Position numbers and translations under genes: made by a program. DNA of 64,000 bases from CAVUAF01 sp963739375 (GTDB lineage: Bacteria > Acidobacteriota > Terriglobia > Terriglobales > Acidobacteriaceae): NCBI GenBank assembly GCA_963739375.1, contig CAVUAF010000014.1, forward strand, positions 434,001-498,000, read 5' to 3'. Positions within the stretch are counted from its first letter, which is position 1; each line of letters opens with the position of its first letter. The notes below the pieces were generated by a model. The model had not been told where the DNA came from. It saw only the letters and a list, made by a program, of their open reading frames with translations, and did not search any database. Shown in pieces: positions 34,652 to 42,596 of this stretch.

Positions 34652-34682
34652 GGTTTCACATTTCCAGCTTCACGTTTCACGC
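34652..34682. repeat. short 7-8-bp repeat between imuA and imuB
   Basis: Units GTTTCACATTTCCAGCTTCA and CGTTTCACG just upstream of the imuB start. One arm only. Confidence 0.6.
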
Positions 34683-34702
34683 GGCGGCAGCCTTGCCGCT
34701 TT

Positions 34703-35644
34703 TCATCCCGCGGCCTGGCAACGGGCGTGAAAGGCGCCGGCCGTCGCGGCTGCCGGCGCGCGCCGTGCCCACTGTGAGCGCACCACTTCCACGCGAATCT
34801 CCAGGCCGGCCAGCAGGCGCGCGTGCGGCACCTCGAGAACCGGCTGCGCGTTGCGCGCTGCGGCTTGCGCAACCTGCCCGGTCTCGGCTCCCGCGATAGA
34901 AAACGGTCCGCCGGAATGCTGACTGCTGAGGGCTGACTGCGCGAGCCGCAGCACCAGCGCGGCGCAGCTCTGGGCCAGGGGCGCGGGCGAGAGCAGCAGG
35001 AGCACCGCCGGAGTATTCTCGACGGCGCGGCGGAAGCGGAACCACGAGGCCAGGGGCACGCGGCGCGCCGCGGCGGGCGGGACGCCGGCCAGGTCTACCG
35101 CCACCAGCCCGAAGCCGCCGCCCTGCAGCACCAGGTCCGCCGCCTTCAGCGCCTGCGCGATGCGTGCGTAGCTGTCGCGGCGCTCCGCGCCGTGCGAGTT
35201 GCTAGTTTCTAGTTTCGAGTTTCTAGCGAGGTCGGCACCAGCGCGCGGTTCGTTTTCGCTAGAAACTGGAAACTCGAAACTGGAAACTGTTCTTCCGCAC
35301 CGCACCCACAGCAGCCGCGTTAGCTCGACGGCGGCGGCGGATTCGGGATCGAAACTGTCGGCGGTGTCGATGAGGCAGCCGGCCTCGCCGCGGCGGGTAG
35401 CGGCAGCCAGGGCAGCCAGCAGCAGGGTGGTGCGGCCGGAGGAGGCGGGGCCGAAGACTTCGGTCATGGCGCCCCGCGGCAGGCCGCCGGTGAGCGCGTC
35501 GAGCGCGGGGATACCGCTGGCCGCCAGCGTGGGCGCGGGGCGGTCATGGACGGTGAAGGCGCCGGGGAGACGGTCGGCCAGCGCGGCTTCCAGTTCCCGG
35601 CGCAGGGCAGCGGCAGAAAGACGGCGAGGCGGCAGGGCGTTCAT
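34703..35644 (-). CDS. imuA: RecA/SulA-like mutasome protein ImuA
   Basis: A 313-residue ImuA homologue (RecA-fold, partner of ImuB/DnaE2 in SOS mutagenesis). It begins with a domain ending ASGIPALDALTGGLPRGAMTEVFGP, and the P-loop position reads GPASSGRTTLLLAAL, with Arg in place of the Walker A Lys, a substitution that also occurs in other ImuA-type proteins. An aspartate-rich strand LIDTADSFDPESAAA and VLQGGGFGLVAVDLAGVP follow. Residues ~121-150 are encoded by a tandem repeat (SSFEFPVSSENEPRAG). It heads the minus-strand imuA-imuB-dnaE2 operon. No LexA box could be assigned with confidence. Confidence 0.88.
   Translation of the reverse strand: MNALPPRRLSAAALRRELEAALADRLPGAFTVHDRPAPTLAASGIPALDALTGGLPRGAMTEVFGPASSGRTTLLLAALAAATRRGEAGCLIDTADSFDPESAAAVELTRLLWVRCGRTVSSFEFPVSSENEPRAGADLARNSKLETSNSHGAERRDSYARIAQALKAADLVLQGGGFGLVAVDLAGVPPAAARRVPLASWFRFRRAVENTPAVLLLLSPAPLAQSCAALVLRLAQSALSSQHSGGPFSIAGAETGQVAQAAARNAQPVLEVPHARLLAGLEIRVEVVRSQWARRAPAAATAGAFHARCQAAG
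35198..35291. repeat. 7-bp tandem repeat with complementary arms inside imuA (GTTTCTA / TAGAAAC)
   Basis: Left arm GTTGCTAGTTTCTAGTTTCG, ~35-bp spacer, right arm CTAGAAACTGGAAACTCGAA. Same unit as the 29230-29310 locus, but with one unit altered so that no stop arises in the imuA frame. Confidence 0.9.
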
Positions 35645-35941
35645 AAGGGGCTGGTCCGGGGGGCGGAGAGGCGAAGCCGCTACTTCGCTTTTTATTCGCC
35701 TTCGAGCGCATTGTGCGCCGCCCGCAACGGCTTGTCAAGGGGGGTAAAAACCGCGCTGAATAAGGCCTCCAGCCATTCCGCCGGCGGGTCATCGAGCTTT
35801 GAACGGAATCTTAATTCCTGCCCAGCCGGGCCGCTGTGGAGAGCCGGGCGCACGACAAGAAACGCCCTGGGCTGTGCCCCAAATTCACCGCCGGAAGGGG
35901 TATCATGGGGCTTCCTGGACTCATAAAGGAGCAGTCGCGTC
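35645..35941. other. gap between divergent imuA and DUF2934 genes
   Basis: About 300 bp without a supported gene. It must contain the promoters of the mutasome operon (leftwards) and of the DUF2934 gene (rightwards). A direct repeat of GCGAA (on the minus strand CGAAGGCGAATAAAAAGCGA) sits just upstream of imuA, but I cannot assign it to a regulator. Confidence 0.5.
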
Positions 35942-36175
35942 ATGCCGAGCACCAGAGCCACGAAGGTCACCGCTACGGCGAAAAAGCAGACGAAGCAGAT
36001 GAAGCCGGCGACGAAGGTAGCGCAGGCGCCGGCGGCAGCGGTATCGCCGCAAGATGTGCAGGAGCAGATCCGCCGCCGCGCCTATGAGCTGTACCAGCAG
36101 CGCAACGGGGAGGACGGTTCGCCGGAAGAGGACTGGCTGCGCGCGGAGTCGGAAATCCTTACCCGGAGCGCCTGA
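35942..36175 (+). CDS. DUF2934 family protein
   Basis: A 77-residue basic protein with the DUF2934 signature EQIRRRAYELYQQRNGEDGSPEEDWLRAESEIL at the C-terminus (residues ~42-74) and a Lys/Ala-rich N-terminal tail. The function is unknown; the family is abundant in Acidobacteriota and some proteobacteria. It has a strong AGGAG at the proper distance from ATG 35942. Confidence 0.92.
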   Translation: MPSTRATKVTATAKKQTKQMKPATKVAQAPAAAVSPQDVQEQIRRRAYELYQQRNGEDGSPEEDWLRAESEILTRSA

Positions 36176-36297
36176 AATCGCCGGCGGGCGCGGCAATACG
36201 ACGCCCGAACTGGCCGCTCCGTGCCCGCGGAGCGGCACGTCGCCCCAGAATGGCCGCCGCCCGGGTGCCGGGTATTCCATCCCCTTCAGGAGAGTGC

Positions 36298-36672
36298 GTG
36301 ACCACCGCCAAGCACGTCCTGCTGATCGATGACGACGCGGTACAGCTGCAGCTGCGGGAGCAGGTACTGCACCACGCGGGGTTTTCGATCGTCGCCGCCG
36401 CGAACGGCGAAGCCGCGCTGGCCGCGCTGCGCGACGTCGCCCAGCCGCGAGTGGACGCCATCGTGACCGATCACCTGCTGCCGGGACTTGGGGGCGCCGA
36501 ACTGGTGCGCCGCATCCGCGCCCTGCGTCCCGACGTGCCTGTCCTGGTCATTACCGGGCTGCTCGACGCCGCGCCCGAATACACCGGCCTGGACATCGAA
36601 TTCCGCCCTAAGCCGGTGCTCGCCACCGAGCTGATTGCCGCCTTGCGGAGTGTGACCCAGCGCACATCCTGA
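36298..36672 (+). CDS. single-domain response regulator
   Basis: A 124-residue receiver domain with no output domain. Acidic pocket D11-D12-D13 (VLLIDDDAV), phosphoacceptor D58 in AIVTDHLLPG, Thr/Ser switch in VLVITGLLD, and Lys in the FRPKPV loop. Start is the GTG at 36298, with AGGAGAG seven bases upstream; an ATG at 36250 lacks a site. No histidine kinase is nearby, so its partner is unknown. It could act through protein contacts like CheY. Confidence 0.92.
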   Translation: MTTAKHVLLIDDDAVQLQLREQVLHHAGFSIVAAANGEAALAALRDVAQPRVDAIVTDHLLPGLGGAELVRRIRALRPDVPVLVITGLLDAAPEYTGLDIEFRPKPVLATELIAALRSVTQRTS

Positions 36673-36762
36673 GCCCTTGCGGTTTGCTCACAATAACTTC
36701 TGGACAGAGAACTCAGGTAAGCGCGGGAGGGGGCTCCCGCGCCGTTAGAATGAATAGGACTC

Positions 36763-38781
36763 ATGGCGCAAATCGGTAGTTTCGCACTCTTACTGGCGCT
36801 GGCCCTGAGCGGCTACGCCGTGTTCGCCGGCATCCTCTCGCTGCTGCGCCCGACGGTGGTCGACCGCCTGGGGGAGACCGCGCGGCGGGCCGGGATTGCC
36901 ATCTTCGGCGCGGTCACGGTGGCGGTCATCTGCCTGCTGGTCGCGGCTTTTAATAATGACTTCTCCATCGCCTACATCCTGCACCACTCCAACCGCGCCC
37001 TGCCCGGGCCGTACAAGTTCGCGACGCTGTGGTCGGGCCAGGAAGGCTCGCTGCTCTTCTGGTGCTGGCTGCTGGGGGCCTACGGACTGGTGCTGCGGTG
37101 GCGGCACAAGACCGACCAGCGCCTGTTTGCCCACGCGGGCGTGATCATCGCCGCCACCCAGCTCTTCTTCCTGCTGCTGGTGAACTTCGTCGCCCACCCC
37201 TTCGCCATGGTGCAGGGGCAGATTCCCCAGGACGGCAACGGCCTGAACCCCCTGCTCCAGTACCCGGAGATGGTGATCCACCCCCCCATGCTCTACCTGG
37301 GCTACGTCGGGTTCACCGTTCCCTTCGCCTTCGCGTTGGGCGCCCTGATCATGAAGTACCCGGGCGATAAGTGGATCCACATCACCCGCCGCTGGACCAT
37401 GGTGACCTGGCTCTTCCTGACCGCGGGCGTCTTCCTGGGCGCGCACTGGGCCTATTCGGTACTGGGCTGGGGCGGCTACTGGGGCTGGGACCCGGTGGAG
37501 AACGCCTCGCTGATGCCGTGGCTCACCGGCACCGCCTTCCTGCACTCGGTCATGATGCAGGAAAAGCGCGGCATGCTGAAGATGTGGAACATGTGGCTGA
37601 TCTTCACCACCTTCCTGCTGGCGATCTTCGGCACGTTCTTGACCCGCTCCGGCATCGTGAACTCGGTGCACGCCTTCGCGCAGTCGTCCATCGGCGACTG
37701 GTTCATCGGCTTTCTGGTGCTGACCATCGCCGTCTGCACCTGGTTCTTCCTGCGCAACCGCCAGTACCTGCGCAGCGAGCACAAGCTGGAGTCGCTGGTC
37801 TCGCGTGAGTCGAGCTTCCTGTTCAACAACCTGCTGCTGCTGGTGGCCTGCTTTGCGGTGCTCTGGGGGACGCTCTTCCCGGTGCTTTCCGAGGCGATGC
37901 AAGGGACCAAGGTGACGGTGGGGCCGCCGTTCTTCAACAAGGTCAACATCCCCATCGCCATGCTGCTGCTGCTGCTCACCGGCGTGGGGCCGCTGCTGGC
38001 GTGGCGCAAGACCAGCCTCGCGAGCCTGCGGCGCAACTTCACCTGGCCCACCATCCTCGCCGTCCTGACCGCGGTGGTGCTGGCGCTGGCCGGCTTTCGG
38101 CCGTGGAGCGACATGGCCAACTTCTACGCGCTGGTCGGGATTTCCCTGGCGGTGCTGGTCAGCGTGATCACCTTCCAGGAATTCTGGCGCGGCGGGCGCG
38201 TGGTGGCCACCCAGCGCCACTCCGGCATCGCCGCCGGCATGCTGCTGCTGGCGCGGCGCAATACGCGACGCTACGGCGGCTACATCGTCCATTTGGGCGT
38301 GGCCGTCATCCTCATCGGGCTGACCGGCGTGGCCTTTAACCAGGACAAAGAGCAGGAGATGGGGTTCGGCGACAAAATGCAGATCGGCGCCTACACCCTG
38401 GTCTGCCGCTCCTACACCCAGGACGACACCCCCAACTACGGCACCGAGTCGGCCATCATTGACGTTTTCAAGGGCGGGCAGCTGGTGACCAGCATGTTCC
38501 CCGAGCGCCGCTTCTACAAGTCCAGCGGGCAGCCGGCCACCATGGTCGCCAACCATTCCACCCTGAAGGAAGACCTCTACCTCATCTACGCCGGGCGCAA
38601 TCCCGACACCGACCGCCCCATCATCAAGGCGCGCATTAATCCGCTGGTGATGTGGATATGGATCGGGGTGTGGATCGTGGTGCTGGGTACGATCTTCGCG
38701 CTGGTCCCCAACCTGGCCGTGGGCCGCGTGACGGTGCCGGCGCGGGCGCCAGTCGCCGTCGGCGCGGAAGTGGGGGACTGA
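36763..38781 (+). CDS. ccmF: heme lyase / cytochrome c maturation protein CcmF
   Basis: A 672-residue, ~14-helix inner-membrane protein that ligates heme to apocytochromes c. The periplasmic WWD heme-handling domain is visible as WAYSVLGWGGYWGWDPVENASLMPWL, with the flanking conserved segments HPPMLYLGYVGFTVPFAFALG and LTRSGIVNSVHAFAQS. Full length. Its TGA overlaps the ATG of ccmH by one base. Together with the next three genes it forms a compact c-type cytochrome assembly cluster; ccmA-E are not in the window. Confidence 0.97.
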   Translation: MAQIGSFALLLALALSGYAVFAGILSLLRPTVVDRLGETARRAGIAIFGAVTVAVICLLVAAFNNDFSIAYILHHSNRALPGPYKFATLWSGQEGSLLFWCWLLGAYGLVLRWRHKTDQRLFAHAGVIIAATQLFFLLLVNFVAHPFAMVQGQIPQDGNGLNPLLQYPEMVIHPPMLYLGYVGFTVPFAFALGALIMKYPGDKWIHITRRWTMVTWLFLTAGVFLGAHWAYSVLGWGGYWGWDPVENASLMPWLTGTAFLHSVMMQEKRGMLKMWNMWLIFTTFLLAIFGTFLTRSGIVNSVHAFAQSSIGDWFIGFLVLTIAVCTWFFLRNRQYLRSEHKLESLVSRESSFLFNNLLLLVACFAVLWGTLFPVLSEAMQGTKVTVGPPFFNKVNIPIAMLLLLLTGVGPLLAWRKTSLASLRRNFTWPTILAVLTAVVLALAGFRPWSDMANFYALVGISLAVLVSVITFQEFWRGGRVVATQRHSGIAAGMLLLARRNTRRYGGYIVHLGVAVILIGLTGVAFNQDKEQEMGFGDKMQIGAYTLVCRSYTQDDTPNYGTESAIIDVFKGGQLVTSMFPERRFYKSSGQPATMVANHSTLKEDLYLIYAGRNPDTDRPIIKARINPLVMWIWIGVWIVVLGTIFALVPNLAVGRVTVPARAPVAVGAEVGD

Positions 38782-39299
38782 TGAAGACGTCGGCGACAAC
38801 CACACTGTGGACGCGGGCGACTCGCCCGCGGCACCCGATGATGGCGCTGCTGGCGCTCTTCACCGTGTCGCTGCTGCTCATGGCCGCGGGCGACACCTCG
38901 GCGCGCTTCAACGACCTCGGGCATCGCCTGATGTGCACCTGCGGCTGCAACCAGATCCTGCTGGAGTGCAACCACGTGGGCTGCACCGTCTCCGACACCA
39001 TGCGGAAAGAGCTGGCGGGCTTCCTCGACCGCGGCGACAACGACAGCCTGGTGTTGCAGAACTTCGTGCAGAAGTACGGCGCCACCGTGATCGCGGCGCC
39101 GCCCACCGCCGGGTTCGGGTGGGTGGCGTGGATCACCCCGTTCGCGGTCCTGGCGCTGGCGACCTGGCTGGTCGTCATGGTGGTAAAAAAATGGCAGCGC
39201 CGCCCGGCGGCCGCCACCAGCAGCACGGCGGCAGAGTTTCTCGGCCGGCAGGAGGTCGAGGCGTTGCGCGCCCGGGCGCGCGAGGAGACGCAAATATGA
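38781..39299 (+). CDS. ccmH: cytochrome c maturation protein CcmH-like
   Basis: A 172-residue membrane-anchored CcmH/CycL-type protein, the thiol oxidoreductase that keeps the apocytochrome CXXCH reduced. It has an N-terminal membrane segment (PMMALLALFTVSLLLMAAG) and a C-terminal one (FAVLALATWLVVMVVKK). The Cys motif is unusual: HRLMCTCGCNQILLECNHVGC, with C52-T-C54-G-C56 plus two further Cys, where E. coli CcmH has LRCPxCQxxS. The CGC variant with extra cysteines is seen in acidobacterial homologues. It overlaps ccmF by one base and the next gene by four. Confidence 0.9.
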   Translation: MKTSATTTLWTRATRPRHPMMALLALFTVSLLLMAAGDTSARFNDLGHRLMCTCGCNQILLECNHVGCTVSDTMRKELAGFLDRGDNDSLVLQNFVQKYGATVIAAPPTAGFGWVAWITPFAVLALATWLVVMVVKKWQRRPAAATSSTAAEFLGRQEVEALRARAREETQI

Positions 39300-39583
39300 T
39301 CGGCCTGGTTTGCGCTGTCCTGACGGCAGGAACACTGCTCTACGTCTTTTACTTCCGCGACGAAGTGCCCGCAGCCGCCGACAAGTCGCGCCTCGACTAC
39401 CTGCGCGAGCGCAAGGAGGTCGTCTACGAGAACCTCCGCGACCTCAACTTCGACTACAAGGCGGGCAAGGTCCCGCCGGCGGACTACGAGTCCATGCGCG
39501 CGGCCCTGGAAGACGAGGCGGTCACCGTGATGGCCGAGATCGAGTTTCTCGAGCAGCAGGAAGCGGAATACTCGGCCGGCTGA
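39296..39583 (+). CDS. small membrane protein of the ccm cluster (CcmI-like)
   Basis: A 95-residue protein with one N-terminal membrane helix (IGLVCAVLTAGTLLYVFYF) followed by a charged coiled-coil-like segment (SRLDYLRERKEVVYENLRDLNFDYKAGKVPPADYESMRAALEDE). This is the arrangement of the N-terminal part of CcmI/CycH, where LRDLEFDYxxGKI is the conserved motif, without the TPR domain. It overlaps ccmH by an ATGA. It probably chaperones apocytochrome in this cluster. Confidence 0.85.
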   Translation: MIGLVCAVLTAGTLLYVFYFRDEVPAAADKSRLDYLRERKEVVYENLRDLNFDYKAGKVPPADYESMRAALEDEAVTVMAEIEFLEQQEAEYSAG

Positions 39584-39597
39584 TCGCCCCATCGGGT

Positions 39598-39623
39598 ACG
39601 GCAATTCGCAATTTGGCAATTCT
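39598..39623. repeat. short 8-bp tandem repeat (GCAATTCG)
   Basis: Three degenerate units (GGCAATTCGCAATTTGGCAA) between the CcmI-like gene and the next ATG, one arm only. Confidence 0.6.
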
Positions 39624-39633
39624 TTGGAGCCTC

Positions 39634-40947
39634 ATGAAAGCCACACGTTACGCAATTCTCTTTCTGCTACTCATCGCGCTGCCGTCGGCGGCACTGGCCG
39701 ACAAGATCAGCGGCGCCGTCAAGAACGGCACCACCGGCAAGCCCGCGGGCGGCGTTGACATGGTCCTGATGAACCTCTCGCAGGGCGGCATGGACGAAGG
39801 CGGCCGCACCACCACCGACGCCCAGGGGCGTTTCTCGTTCTCCGTGGAAGGCGCCGCCCAGCCGCACCTGGTGCGCGCTATCTACCAGGGCGTGACCTAC
39901 CACAAGCAGCTGCCCCCGGGCACCAACACCGCCGACATCGAGGTATTCGAGGCCACCAGGAAGACCGAGGGCCTGGGCGCCGGCGTGCAGGTGATGCGCG
40001 TGCAGGCCAGCAAGGACACGCTGCAGGTCATCGAGCTCTACGCGGTCAAGAATGGCACCGAACCGAAGCGCACCATCAACGCCGACCAGACCTTCAGCAT
40101 CACGCTGCCCGAGGGCGCGCAAATCGACGAGTCGGTGGCGCAGGCGCCGGGCGGCATGCCCATCCAGGCGGCGGCAGTCCCCGACGGCAAGCAGAAAGGC
40201 CGCTACTACTACGTCTTCCCGCTGCGTCCCGGCGAGACCCGCTTCCAGCTCGCTTACCACCTGCCCTACAACGGTTCGGCGACGCTGCAGGTGAAGGCGC
40301 CGCAGGCGCTGGAGCACTTCGTCGTGACCGCCCCCAAGGCGATGACCTTCACGCCTTCGGATGCGGCGCGCTTTCAGGCCATGGACGAGGAAGGCGGCGC
40401 GATAACGCAGGTGGCCACCAACGTGAAGGCGGGCGAGACCCTCGCCTTCAAGGTGTCCGGGACGGGTGAGTTTCCGCGCGAGCAGCAGGGCGGCGACGAG
40501 CAGGCAGCCGCGGCGCCAAGCGGCGGCGCGGGCGACGACAATCGTCCCGGCGGCGGCCTGGGAACCCCGTCCGACGCCCCCGACCCGCTCCACCAGTATC
40601 GCTGGTACATCCTGGGCGCCATCGCGCTCGGGCTGGTCGTCACGGCATTCTTCGCGCTCCGCCGTCCGCTGGCTCCGGCCGCGCCGGCGGCCTCTCCGGC
40701 TACGCGCGCCCCGCAAACCCGCCTTGCCCAAGCCCGCGCGCGGACCGCCCCGCTCGCCGCCGGCAACGGTGGCGCGCCCCAGGCCACGCTGCTGCTGGCG
40801 GCCCTGAAGGAAGAACTGTTCCAGCTGGAAGTCGACCGCCAGCAGGAGCGGATTTCGCCCGAGGACTACCAGAAGGCGAAAGCCGCGCTCGACGTGGTGA
40901 TTGCGCGCGCCTTGCAGCGCGGCCAGCCGGCTGCAGCGAAGGTGTAA
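39634..40947 (+). CDS. exported protein with carboxypeptidase-regulatory-like domain, ccm-associated
   Basis: A 437-residue protein: signal peptide MKATRYAILFLLLIALPSAALA, an N-terminal carboxypeptidase regulatory-like beta-sandwich (KISGAVKNGTTGKPAGGVDMVL ... TTTDAQGRFSFSVEG), a middle domain of unknown type, a Gly/Ala/Asp-rich linker (~residues 285-320), one membrane helix (WYILGAIALGLVVTAFFAL), and a C-terminal coiled segment (LKEELFQLEVDRQQERISPEDYQKAKAALDVVI) resembling that of CcmI-like proteins. Its placement after ccmF-ccmH suggests a role in cytochrome assembly or anchoring. Not assigned to a specific family. Confidence 0.8.
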   Translation: MKATRYAILFLLLIALPSAALADKISGAVKNGTTGKPAGGVDMVLMNLSQGGMDEGGRTTTDAQGRFSFSVEGAAQPHLVRAIYQGVTYHKQLPPGTNTADIEVFEATRKTEGLGAGVQVMRVQASKDTLQVIELYAVKNGTEPKRTINADQTFSITLPEGAQIDESVAQAPGGMPIQAAAVPDGKQKGRYYYVFPLRPGETRFQLAYHLPYNGSATLQVKAPQALEHFVVTAPKAMTFTPSDAARFQAMDEEGGAITQVATNVKAGETLAFKVSGTGEFPREQQGGDEQAAAAPSGGAGDDNRPGGGLGTPSDAPDPLHQYRWYILGAIALGLVVTAFFALRRPLAPAAPAASPATRAPQTRLAQARARTAPLAAGNGGAPQATLLLAALKEELFQLEVDRQQERISPEDYQKAKAALDVVIARALQRGQPAAAKV

Positions 40948-40950
40948 TCG

Positions 40951-41030
40951 AAGTTTCGAGGTTTCACGCTTCGAGGTTTCACGGAAAACGGTTCCGGGCG
41001 CACCGCCGGGCAACCTGGAAACGTGAAACC
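40951..41030. repeat. 7-8-bp tandem repeat with complementary arms (GTTTCACG / CGTGAAAC)
   Basis: Left arm GTTTCGAGGTTTCACGCTTC..., spacer ~35 bp, right arm GGAAACGTGAAACCTTTCGT, between the surface protein and the MFS gene. Confidence 0.8.
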
Positions 41031-41090
41031 TTTCGTGCCTTCGTGGTGCGTCCGCCTGAGAAGCGCTAGAGTGTAGCGCTCAGATTCCCC

Positions 41091-42269
41091 ATGGCCATCG
41101 CCGAGTCTTCACCCACCCCCGCGCCGCTGCGCCGCAACGTGTATGCCTTCGGCCTGACCTCGTTTCTCAACGACACGGCCAGCGAGATGGCGTACTGGAT
41201 CATCCCGGCATTCCTGGTGACGCTGGGCGCGGGACCAGCGACCCTGGGGTTGATCGAGGGCATCGCCGAGAGCGTGGCCTCGCTGGCCAAGCTCTATTCC
41301 GGCTGGCTGGCCGACCACGTGCCGCGCCGCAAGCCGCTGGTTCTCGCCGGCTACGCGCTCGCCAATGCCGCCAAGCCGGTGCTTGCCATTGCCACGCAAT
41401 GGTGGCACGTGCTCGGCATCCGCTTCGCCGACCGCCTGGCAAAAGGGGTGCGCGGCGCCCCTCGCGACGTCATGCTGGCCGAATCCGAGCACCCGGAGCG
41501 CCTCGGCGCCGCCTTCGGCCTGCTCCAGGCCATGGACAGCGCCGGCGCCATCGCCGGCCCGGCGGCCGCGCTGCTGCTGCTGCGTTTCGTCGGCCTGCGC
41601 ACCCTGTTCTGGATCGCGGCCATTCCCGGCCTGCTCAGCGTGCTGGTGGTGTGGCTCTTCGTGCGCGAGACGCGGCGCGAGCCGGCGCCAACGTCCGCGC
41701 CGCTCACCCTGCGCGGCGCTCACTTGCCGGCATCGTTCTACTACGTGCTGGCGGCGGTCACCGTCTTCTCGCTGGGCAATTCCAGCGACATGTTCCTGGT
41801 GCTGCGGGCGCAGAGCGTTGGCATCGCTGCTTCCCTGGCGCCGCTCCTGGGGCTGGTGTTCAACCTGACCTACACCGCCGCCTCGTGGCCCGCGGGCCGG
41901 CTGAGCGACCGCGTCCCCAAGCCCCGCATGGCCGCCGCCGGCTACCTGGTGTTTGCCGCGTCCTACGTGGTGTTCGGGTGGGCGCCCTCGCGCCCCGCCA
42001 TCTGGGCGGTCATGGGGTTCTACGGACTCTTCTACGCGCTCACCAACCCGGTATTGCGCGCGCTGGTGGCGCAGACGGTGGTGCCCGAGGCGCGTGGCCG
42101 CGCCTTCGGCATTTTCTACTTCGTGACCAGCGTCGCCACCCTCGCCGCCAGCCTGCTCACCGGAGAACTGTGGCGACACTTTGGCCCGGCGCTGCCCTTC
42201 TACCTTTCCGCCGGGCTGGCCGCCCTCGCCGCCATCATGCTGCTCATCCCGCGCCGGTGGCCCAGGTAA
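41091..42269 (+). CDS. MFS transporter
   Basis: A 392-residue, 12-helix major facilitator. Visible are LTSFLNDTASEMAYWIIPAFL (the N-terminal MFS segment with conserved Asp in helix 1), the loop-2/3 motif SGWLADHVPRRKP, and the second-half equivalent GRLSDRVPKPRM. The DTASEMA signature occurs in a transporter group often annotated as multidrug or sugar transporters of unknown substrate. Single gene, followed by a strong hairpin that may terminate it. Confidence 0.92.
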   Translation: MAIAESSPTPAPLRRNVYAFGLTSFLNDTASEMAYWIIPAFLVTLGAGPATLGLIEGIAESVASLAKLYSGWLADHVPRRKPLVLAGYALANAAKPVLAIATQWWHVLGIRFADRLAKGVRGAPRDVMLAESEHPERLGAAFGLLQAMDSAGAIAGPAAALLLLRFVGLRTLFWIAAIPGLLSVLVVWLFVRETRREPAPTSAPLTLRGAHLPASFYYVLAAVTVFSLGNSSDMFLVLRAQSVGIAASLAPLLGLVFNLTYTAASWPAGRLSDRVPKPRMAAAGYLVFAASYVVFGWAPSRPAIWAVMGFYGLFYALTNPVLRALVAQTVVPEARGRAFGIFYFVTSVATLAASLLTGELWRHFGPALPFYLSAGLAALAAIMLLIPRRWPR

Positions 42270-42279
42270 GAGCGGGTGC

Positions 42280-42308
42280 CCCAGACGAGCCGGTTTTGCT
42301 CGTCTGGG
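42280..42308. repeat. dispersed hairpin element CCCAGACGAGC, copy 1
   Basis: Stem CCCAGACGAGC / GCTCGTCTGGG (11 bp) with loop CGGTTTT, preceded by GGGTGC. It begins 11 bp after the MFS stop and may serve as its terminator. Three further copies lie at 49436, 49745 and 50107. Confidence 0.85.
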
Positions 42309-42324
42309 AAGCGGTGCGGGGGGA

Positions 42325-42470
42325 TCAATCGCCGGTAGTCGCGAGATAGAGGGCGACGCCGCCGCACAGGGCCAGCGCCATGATGCCGGCAATCAGCAGC
42401 AGCAGCGAACCGCCGCCGGTCAGCGAGGTCAGCCGCGCGCTCAGCGAGTCACCGCCGGGCAGGGGGACGC
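42325..42470 (-). other. possible remnant ORF encoding one membrane helix
   Basis: On the minus strand a frame ends at 42325 with the sequence LPGGDSLSARLTSLTGGG followed by a membrane-helix-like SLLLLIAGIMALALCGG and VALYLATTGD. No start codon with a ribosome site exists; upstream the frame runs into the dispersed repeat at 42495-42545. It may be the 3' end of a gene whose front was displaced by the repeat, or be chance. Confidence 0.25.
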
Positions 42471-42494
42471 CCGCTCTCGGCGGGTGTCGTTTGT

Positions 42495-42545
42495 GTAGGG
42501 ACGGCCGCCCTCGGCCGTCCAGCCGGAGCGCAGCTCCGGAGGTTC
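42495..42545. repeat. dispersed repeat GTGTAGGGACGGCCGCCCTC, copy 1
   Basis: About 50 bp containing GACGGCCGCCCTCGGCCGTC (hairpin) and CCGGAGCGCAGCTCCGG (second hairpin). A near-identical copy lies at 49331-49382 in the repeat island. Confidence 0.85.
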
Positions 42546-42558
42546 CACTGCCTCTTCT

Positions 42559-42596
42559 GAGAACTGCGAGATAGCTTCTAGAAACTAGAAACTTCC
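42559..42596. repeat. 7-bp tandem repeat with the unit GAAACTA, single arm
   Basis: Units GAGAACTGCGAGATAGCTTC, then TAGAAACTAGAAAC, at the 3' end of the vanZ-like gene, whose stop codon is in it. Confidence 0.75.

Noticed and set aside
35645..35710. LexA-type operator upstream of imuA.
   Set aside because: Only a GCGAA direct repeat is seen; no known consensus fits convincingly, so not listed as regulatory.
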